NCBI GenBank assembly: GCA_036320915.1
Contig: JAXBDG010000020.1
Location: 496,001 to 560,000 of the forward strand
Length of the DNA stretch: 64,000 nucleotides
DNA from: Linnemannia elongata
Lineage: Eukaryota; Mortierellomycota; Mortierellomycetes; Mortierellales; Mortierellaceae
Reading direction: 5' to 3'
In this document: positions 57,061 to 64,000 of the stretch, one piece after another
Numbering within the stretch: the first letter of the stretch is position 1
How the letters are laid out: each line of letters starts with the position of its first letter
The notes under the pieces: generated by a model
Seen by the model: only the letters and a program-made list of their open reading frames with translations
What the model was told of the DNA's origin: nothing
Databases searched by the model: none
Program-made: the position numbers and the translations under genes

Positions 57061-58639
57061 ATGATCACGGTCCCTACGCAAGAGATTGCGGCCTTTCTGG
57101 GTAATCATCTCGACCATGTACTTCAAAGGACCGGCAAGAACTTTCTGACGTCGGTGGCGGCCGATCGCGAGTTTCGAGCTGGATGCGCCATCATGGATAT
57201 CTTGAACGCTGTCGAGTCGGTCCAGTCAAGTCTGCGACTTTTGCTGGAGAAGAATGGTGGAGCCAAAGGCCGCCCTTCAGAGGTAAGCCTTTTTTTTTTT
57301 TGCTTTAGAAAAAGAGGAAAACTCAAAATAACAGGATCACCATACTCTTGGCCTGGGTTGGTGCGGTATGCGTTGGTGGTGTGTATCGAGGGGTATATTG
57401 TCATTATGTGTTGTGCGCACGAGATTAGATTCGTCTCTCTTATTCGTCATATCACAAATGATTCGCTTGATCTCTGAGAATGGGAGCAGAGGTTGAATGT
57501 GTTGAGGTATTAACTAACATGTCTACCCCCATTCATCTCCCATCTCTTTAATTCTGTCGTCTCATAGCTTCAAGGACTCGAAGTGAGGGTGGTCTCGCTC
57601 TACTTGTTGCACTGTCTTTACAGCTACGTGCCCATCCATCAGAACCCCTTCCTTTGCCTTTTCGTCGACATCTACAACCTGGCCTCGCAGGACGAGAGTT
57701 TGAAGTCGGAGCGATTTGTGACAAGCCTGATCCTCAATGGAAAAGGAGAGGAGGTAAATGCCAACACCCACCACATTCTTGTTCGCCTTTTGTTGTCAGG
57801 ACGCCTGCTATCCAGGAAGCACTTGGACGGGAATTGCAGACGACTCAGTAGATCAGCCGGTTGATAGAGTGAAGAATCTTTGGGCAGTAAATAGCCAAAG
57901 ACGAGGTTGCAAAGCTAGGAATCCTAGTTGGGGTTGATCCATGTGGGTCTAGTGCATGCGACCCAGGAGATTGACAACTACCTCAGGAATCGAACCAGAC
58001 GTACGCACCCGTACCTTATCCGCCGCTTGAGTAGAAAACTGTAGGAAGCGAAGGACTGACCAGATTACCGTATCTTTTTCAATTTTATAGATGGCACCAA
58101 AGACCCCATCTGAACTCATTGCACTATCACAGAAGCAGGAATCGAGACCTGTAAATCTGGGGCAATTGGAGGAATTCTTGCCGGAGGTTTCAATAGAAGA
58201 TCAGGTCAAGGTCGGACTGGGCTGGAGCAGTCAGCAAAAGCGGGACGATAAGAAGAGAGTCTGGGAGACATTCACGATAGGCAGCTTGCGAGGAAATGAG
58301 GGTCAACCCAAGACATGCGTCAATGGAGTCAAGGAAAATGGCACCACTACAGCCTCGAAGGAGACAGCACTAGCAGCACCAGGAGAAAACAAGGACAATG
58401 CTGAGGACGAGGAGGAACTGGAAGAGTGGGAGATTGAGGCTGAGCGACGGTTCCAGGATTCAGACACGGACGAAGCACCTTCGCTGCCAGCACCGGCTGT
58501 CAAGAAGGCACCCATGAAGGCCAAGGTTGTCGAGCCTGAGCCTGTGATGAAGAAGGTCAACCCTGTCTTGGAAACGACCTCCCAGTCTACGGAACAGGAC
58601 CAGGTCAAACGGCGGCGAAAGACCTGGGCGCGAAAGTAG
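57061..58639 (+). CDS. CNOT11-like protein, candidate CCR4-NOT subunit
   Basis: Exons 57061-57282, 57568-57753 and 58091-58639 (all junctions phase 0) give 318 aa. The N-terminal 140 residues follow the start of animal CNOT11. They open with a MxxxPxxE helix (MITVPTQEIAAFLG), continue with an EFRAGCAIMDIL segment and then LYLLHCLYSYVPIHQNPFLCLFVDI. Next come SERFVTSLILNG and KTPSELIAL, then a VNLGQLEEFLPE stretch. In CNOT11 this part docks on the CCR4-NOT scaffold, which deadenylates mRNA. The large C-terminal helical domain of the animal protein is missing; instead there is an acidic, Lys-rich disordered tail ending in KRRRKTWARK. The identification rests on remembered family sequence, not a search. 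An upstream exon cannot be excluded. Confidence 0.62.
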
Positions 58640-59264
58640 AGTAATACGACTTACGAGTAGCTTTTCGGATTCTTTCTCTGGAGAGAATGGCGAAACCAGT
58701 GCAATCGACGTAGCAGCATTAGGCGACCCCGGCAGTCAAAAGGAAAGCAAGTAATCACTCAATTCATACAACACAATCTTTCCACCTAGCACATCTGTAG
58801 TTCTCTCCTCCTTTTCTTTCTCGCATTCTTTTTTGTTTTCTTCATTGATGATAAAAAGTAAGACTACCCTTTGTTGCCATTGTCGCCTCTTTCTTCTTCT
58901 CCGTGTTTTCAATGCCATCGTTGTTAGTGATATAATCAAAAATGAACAGTTGCGACCAGTCCAAATCTGTCTCACAAACTGCAGTATTTTAAAACGAAAC
59001 ATTTTTTCTTCTTCGACCTCCTCCGTTAAGTGCTGCTCACTTCTCTCAGCAGAGGGCTGCCTATATCTCTCTCCCTTGCTGGCGGCGTCTCTCCCTCTTG
59101 TTCATACCCCATCTCTTGCTAATCCGCCTTTGCTCTTTATCTTTCCACTTTTTCTTTCCTTTGTTTCCCACACTCCATACCCTCCTCCTTCTCCCATTCC
59201 CCTTTCTTCCTCCTCATCTTCTCATCTCTTCGTTCCTTCTCACCTGGTCTCAACTCTCATTCTA
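58640..59264. other. intergenic and leader
   Basis: C/T-rich DNA before ATG 59265. The frame of the next gene stays open from 58833, but that portion is pyrimidine-derived (Ser/Pro/Leu/Phe) and I treat it as leader. Confidence 0.5.
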
Positions 59265-61898
59265 ATGGCATCCAATTCGAGGGATGGTCCTCCCCTTGGT
59301 GACAACATCCTCCTACTACCTTCTTCGCAGGCCACCACACCCTCTATGACCACGGCGAGCTCCTTCCAGGACGAGAACTCCTTGAACTCCTCGTCTTTCA
59401 ATCCACTCCACGCACAGAACCACCTTACTCCTCACAGTAACAACAATAACAACATTACCTCCTCTCCTTCCGTCCAACCCTTGGCAATTGAACAACAGGC
59501 AGTCAACTCCTTTTCGCCCCTTCGTTCCACTTCCTCAATCTCTTCACGGTCCTCAACATCTTCGTCCTCGATCGGGCGCAGTGGTGGGCGTCATGGTCCA
59601 TTCTCTTCGACAGCTGCAGACACTTTAACGGCGGCGACGACACAGCCAATAGCGGTCGCCAGTTCTTCCGTCTCTGCTACTGCTCACGCAGGGGAAGGAG
59701 TTATCAGTGGAAGAGGCAGACCAGCAAAGGACTCACCCTATTCGGCTAATCGAGAGCATGGATCAAAAGCCTCGCAGCTCCTTCACACCTACATACTCAC
59801 ACCCTTCCAGTCCCTCCAACTCTATCTCTCGACCTCCACCCGCGACCGTGGAGCCTCTGCATCGACCTACCATCCCGCAGTACGCAAGTTACCCCCATGG
59901 CTACTGCCGCATTATCGTGGCCGGAAACCCGTCATCCGATCGACCGTACTACGACCGTTATGTCGACTGTTGCTTCTGGCTGTGATCTTGGCGGTGTTGA
60001 TTGTCTCGACATTGTTCTATTCGTTCCGTGAAGGACAGCCAGAGTTGTCGGATTATGGTGCGCTGACAGAGTTCAATTGGACGCCCATTAATCCGCGTTC
60101 ATATCTTAGTCCCATGAATGCGAGCTTTGGGGAGAATTATGATGTTTTGCTTGATGGGCATTCGCATTCGACTTATTCTGACGGGCGAATGTCACCAGAG
60201 ACGCTCTTGAAGTGGCATATCGGTGAGTAAAACAGAAGGAGTGGGCGTAGGGGTGCTTCGATTGGCGAGGTTTTTCCATTTTTCACAGGTGAAGAGGGAG
60301 GGGTCCGTTCGGATACGGATTAAATTAAGCGCGTGGGAGCGATATGTTTGTTAATTTCTTTCTTCATTAATTGTTTACCCATGTAGCTAACGGATACAAT
60401 GCGGTGGTTGTGAGTGACCACAACACCATCAATGGAGGACTTGCCGCATTGGAAATAGCCGAGAGCGAGGAGTATGCAGGAAAGATTACCGTTATCCCAG
60501 CTATGGAACTCACGTAAGGATTAGTTTGGGGGCAGTGTTTCTCAAAATTATTCGACTCTCATTCGACTTTTATTCGACCCGTGCTAGGCCAATGTAACCG
60601 TCGAATCGAATGCGAAATTCGATTCGACGGTTACATTGGCCTAGCACGGGTCGAATAAAAGTCGAATGAGAGTCGAATAATTTTGAGAAACACTGTTTGG
60701 GGGGGGGTTAGAGGTGGACAAGGGATAGATAGATACGGAGTGTTGGGAAAAGAGCGAGGGTCGAATGAATGGTTCGTGCGCTTCTCAAGGGAAAATCGAG
60801 TTGCACTAACAGGACATGAATAGGGCAAAAGGAAGTATAACAAACAATTGAGGGCGGAGTGACAGTCCATCTAAAGACCATATCTATTTCTATCTGTGGT
60901 TTCTCTATTTTGTCTAAAAAAAAATAGGACCTGTCGGTTACATATGAATCTGGTCGGAATCAATGAGACAATTGATTTTGCCATTAAAAAGTGGCCAACG
61001 GACGATGAACTCAGACAGACCATTGCAAGGACCCATGAGCTTGGAGGGCTGGCGATCATCAACCATATTCCCTGGAGCAACACCACCGGTATGTGCCACA
61101 CTGCTCACACACAACGAGAATAGGAGAATGATGAAAGTGACCGAGTGGAGGAATGAGAATCTCAAATGCTAACCTCACTAACATCCATTTTTTTTGTCTC
61201 CAATAGAGTATGGATATGAGTTGCCAAGGATGCAAAATCACCCTAGTCGAGAGCTACTAGTGGACATGGGAATCGACGGCTTTGAGATCGCAAACGGCGG
61301 GACCCTGGATACGATCTCTCTCAAATTCATCCAAGACCACAACCTCCTCCTCATCACAGGCGCCGATGTCCACTACCCCGACTCGAATGCCTTTAGCTGG
61401 ACTATCCTTAACACCAACGGCAACCGTACTATCGATAACATCATGGCACAACTCAAGGCCCGTCGGACGTCCTTCCTCTTTGACCCTACTGGGACTCAAC
61501 CACTTGCGTATCCACCCGAGAACCCTCGGTATTACAAATCAGCACCCCCGACACTACTGGGACAGTACTTCCAGATGTTTTGGATTGACCAGACAGGGAT
61601 GTACTCGTTCTCGCCAACGGGTGGGTCCTGTCATCAGGAGTATGTCACGATCCGGTGGAAGTTAATTGGATATTTTATTGCGTGGGTGTTGGTGGGATTT
61701 TTGTTGTTTGAGGCGGCGAGGTTGGTGGTTGTCGGGTGCTGTTGGGGGCCATTTCTGAGGAGGAGACGGTATTTGAGGAAAAAGAAGTGGCTGGAAGAGG
61801 AGGAAGGGTTGGTTGTGGCTGGTTCTGGTTCGGATGGGGATGGGGAGAGGAGGACTAATGTGGACGCTGGACGACATGAGTTGGAGGAACAGCAATAG
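59265..61898 (+). CDS. membrane-anchored PHP-domain metal-dependent phosphoesterase
   Basis: Exons 59265-60222, 60387-60513, 60928-61088 and 61207-61898 give 645 aa, all GT-AG with matching phases. Residues 1-225 are Ser/Pro/Asn-rich and disordered. A transmembrane helix (LLLLAVILAVLIVSTLFYSF, about 235-255) precedes the PHP domain with its metal ligands: His299-x-His301 in DGHSHSTYSDG, Asp330-His331 in VVSDHN, Glu360 in PAMEL, His367, His408 in NHIPWS and Asp469-x-His471 in GADVH. The ligand set appears complete, so hydrolysis of a phosphate ester is likely; the substrate is unknown. A second hydrophobic stretch (LIGYFIAWVLVGFLLFEAARL, about 567-590) is followed by a basic, then acidic cytoplasmic tail. 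The domain probably faces the lumen or cell exterior between the two helices. Intron 2 carries a MITE. Confidence 0.88.
60525..60532. repeat. left 8-bp target site duplication of the MITE
   Basis: TTTGGGGG immediately precedes the MITE and is repeated at 60696-60703. Confidence 0.85.
60533..60695. mobile_element. hAT-type fold-back MITE, perfect 79-bp palindrome arms
   Basis: The left arm 60533-60611 is the exact reverse complement of 60617-60695, with a GCGAA loop at 60612-60616. Termini CAGTGTTTCTCAAA/TTTGAGAAACACTG match the hAT terminal pattern (CAGTG, then a C/T-rich, A-rich run), and the 8-bp target duplication is the hAT signature. Internal ATTCGAC heptamers recur three times in each arm and may be subterminal transposase sites. 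It has no coding capacity, so a hAT transposase elsewhere would be required. It sits in the second intron of the PHP gene; removing the element and one target copy shortens that intron from 414 to 243 bp. Confidence 0.93.
60696..60703. repeat. right 8-bp target site duplication of the MITE
   Basis: TTTGGGGG; further G residues follow, so the exact boundary inside the G run is ambiguous. Confidence 0.8.
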
Positions 61899-61971
61899 CG
61901 GGTGTGAGGTTGTCTGTGAAGTTGTATTGTGTATGTGTTTGTTACCTTTTTTTTTTTATCGACGCCACCAA

Positions 61972-61977
61972 AATAAA
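61972..61977 (+). terminator. polyadenylation-like AATAAA
   Basis: AATAAA 74 bp downstream of the PHP-protein stop codon. Confidence 0.45.
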
Positions 61978-62193
61978 CTATTCTATTTATTCATCATGTC
62001 TTTAAAATGTGATGGTGATCGAGTCAAAAACGCGAGAAGCACGCGTTATTTTGTGTGTGTGCGTGTGTGTGAAGGGATTGACAAACAATCAATCGCCGAC
62101 CAATCTCATCAGGTCACATGGTCCTGATGGAGGAAGTGTGATCATACGGATCCGGTTGCTGGTTTTTACAGGCCAAGTGATTCCCCTGATACG

Positions 62194-62194
<1 letters not shown>

Positions 62195-62231
<37 letters not shown>
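62195..62231. repeat. poly(T) run, 37 nt
   Basis: Uninterrupted T homopolymer downstream of the PHP gene. Confidence 0.9.
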
Positions 62232-62234
<3 letters not shown>

Positions 62235-62568
62235 TCTTCGTTCCTTCGTTATCTTTTCTCTCACCCTGTCCTAGCCCTCTTCCTCCCAAGTTTTGAAAGT
62301 GAGCATAAATGCACTGTAACATTTGTTGACGCCTTGTTTTTTTTTTCTTACCGACATCGAACACTGAGGCAAGTCATCCATGACGACGATGAATTCCTGG
62401 TTTATTTTTTTTTTCTTTTTTCTTTTTTTTTATTTTCTTTTATTTTCTTTCTTTCATTCATTCATTTGTTTTGTTAATTGAAGAGCCAAATTGCGCAAGA
62501 CTGTGTTGCCAGACCTGGTTGGAAGGATGAATGAACGAAAATGAAGAAAGCAAGACTTGATCCCCGAG

Positions 62569-62616
<48 letters not shown>
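62569..62616. repeat. poly(A) run, 48 nt
   Basis: The longest homopolymer in the window; exact length is prone to sequencing error. Confidence 0.9.
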
Positions 62617-62617
<1 letters not shown>

Positions 62618-63297
62618 GAAACAAATCCTTCAGGATAAGAAAATGTGAAAGGAAAAGAAGGGAAGGGTGTGAGCAGAACTCAGAATCCAGGTCGTGCATG
62701 CTATAGATAAAAAACAGGTCGTGGCATGGCTACCACTTTTTTTTGATACTGTATTGAACGATAGTCGAGCCTTCCACAAGGATGAGTATCCTTGATGTCG
62801 AATTGGAATTGCGGAGTAATGGCTTGATGATGAGCTTGATGCATCCTGCTCGTAATTGAAGAGTCAAAGAGCCCTATTTAAAAAAGACTCATCGAAACGC
62901 CTTATCCTGGAGTGATTATGGAAGTACAAAAAACATAAGGCCAGTTTCACTGCTATCCTAGTTGGAATAAAAGGAAGAATGGGATCCAACATGTAACTAA
63001 ATAATTTCTTCGGTGGAGAAACGCGGTTACAAAAAGACTCAAGGAAAGGGTGTTTTCATGCCCAGAGGTTTGTGTAAAAGTTGAACTGAAAAAGGAGGTC
63101 TGGGGAGAAGGAGGATTTTCACCTGGTGATGAAACGTTGAGATCCTAGGCATGCCATTGTTGTATGTCATAGGAAACAAAACAAAACGAGGATTTTTTTT
63201 TTTTTTTTGCACACACATATATGCTTCATTTCTAACAAGGCAAATAGATACCGGCAAATCACTTACAGGACCTCATTTATCTTTTCATTCACTAGTG

Positions 63298-64000
63298 ATG
63301 GAAAACTTGGAGGCACCAAAATCTAGCCAGGAGCAGGAAAAAGCAACTGTCATCCTACCTCGGTTCACAGCATCACAGCAGGTCAGATTAACGATCCATC
63401 GTTCACAGCCAAAAATCAAAGACGACGACAAAAGCGGCTAGCAGCAGATACACCGGAGGCTAATGGAACTCGCAGCGCACTGGTGAATCTTTCCCAGAAC
63501 TCTATCAACAATGTGACGACTATTGAAGAAGTGGAAGTCGCTCAAGAGGTTCATCGACAATCTCGAAAAGCCCTGTCGAGACTTTGAGAATGCGGACTGG
63601 AGACTACGCGACCTACACACACAGGAATTGAGAACAAAGCGTGTATATGCGACTATTGCAGCACAGCAGCGCCACAAGACCAAGAAAATTGTTCTTTGAC
63701 AGTCTAGGGACGGCACAGTTCTGGATCATCAAATTGAGGCATCTGTCAATTCCAGCAGCGTCGAGCCTTTCCAAGACCGTCGTCTTGAAGATATACCAGA
63801 TGTCGCCGCCAAGCCCGAGGATGCCAAGCCCGAGGCAGTCAGATGCGTTACGGACCAACCCAAGATTATTGAAGATCCCACCAGGAAGGAAACGTTGAAT
63901 GCGTCGACCAAGGGCAAAGCATTGCTATTGAGACGACCGAAGATACGGGGGCGACGAGAAGTAAAAGTAAGCACATTGTTTAGCTCAAGAGCTTGCGATG
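63298..64000 (+). CDS. truncated, unrecognised candidate gene at the window edge
   Basis: Coding-like sequence is split among frames. One model: exon 63298-63381 from ATG 63298, exon 63529-63642 (KWKSLKRFIDNLEKPCRDFE...), exon 63703-63966 (QIEASVNSSSVEPFQDRRLE...), then a GTAAGC donor and continuation beyond the window. All phases are zero, but the first donor (GTCAGA) is weak and the 60-bp second intron is shorter than any other here. Against the model, the frame at about 63380-63587 also looks coding-like, and the joined frame carries a TGA at 63697-63699 unless that intron is real. The gene may therefore be frameshifted or decayed. The product is charged, with Lys/Arg-rich and Pro/Glu/Ala-rich parts and no recognised domain. 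Confidence 0.35.

Larger units (their letters stand above)
61899..63297. other. gene-free interval
   Basis: Contains AATAAA at 61972-61977, the T37 run 62195-62231, T-rich DNA around 62402-62455 and the A48 run 62569-62616. No gene-like frame seen before 63298. Confidence 0.5.

Noticed and set aside
57955..58030. tRNA-like box-B sequence (GGTTCGATTCC on minus)
   Set aside because: No matching A box at proper spacing and acceptor arms do not pair over a 72-nt unit; it lies in an intron.

Overview
This window looks like nuclear DNA of an early-diverging filamentous fungus, most likely Mortierellomycotina (inference). Genes carry several short GT-AG introns (mostly about 60-410 bp, one candidate of about 950 bp), upstream regions are long and pyrimidine-rich, and many proteins are Gln/Ser/Pro-rich. 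Housekeeping genes are clearly eukaryotic: mitochondrial 5-aminolevulinate synthase, a Cdc4/Mlc1-type myosin light chain, an Oms1-type methyltransferase and an Sds23-type four-CBS protein. A CNOT11-like protein, a component absent from budding yeast, is also present. Intergenic DNA contains many poly(A)/poly(T) runs of 20-48 bp.

Layout. 1-13.8 kb: one large putative regulator with an InsA-like zinc ribbon (3067-7254), between long gene-free stretches. 13.8-22.5 kb: a six-helix membrane protein, a DnaJ-like zinc-finger low-complexity protein and a five-exon protein with a probable OB fold. 22.7-24.7 kb (minus): HEM1/ALAS with four CP motifs. 27.4-34 kb: a TALE homeodomain protein and two minus-strand cell-surface proteins with Kre9-like ectodomains. 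35.5-37.7 kb (minus): a nine-exon CBS protein. 40.7-43.3 kb: a C2H2 regulator. 43.9-45.6 kb (minus): myosin essential light chain. 45.7-50.0 kb: a complete MULE DNA transposon. 53-58.6 kb: a Ser/Thr-rich surface protein, OMS1 and a CNOT11-like gene. 59.3-61.9 kb: a membrane-bound PHP-domain protein with a perfect fold-back MITE in an intron. The window ends in a truncated, unrecognised gene.

The main discoveries are two mobile elements defined to the base. The first is a 4,242-bp Mutator-like element (45741-49982) with 25-bp identical terminal inverted repeats, a 9-bp target duplication and an intact three-intron transposase gene. It lies 165 bp upstream of the myosin light-chain start codon. 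The second is a 163-bp hAT-type MITE (60533-60695) made of two perfect 79-bp inverted arms around a 5-bp loop, with an 8-bp target duplication. Both look young. I saw no CRISPR array, rRNA, convincing tRNA or viral gene. The genes do not form an obvious pathway cluster; exon models were built by hand from splice signals, reading phase and family conservation.
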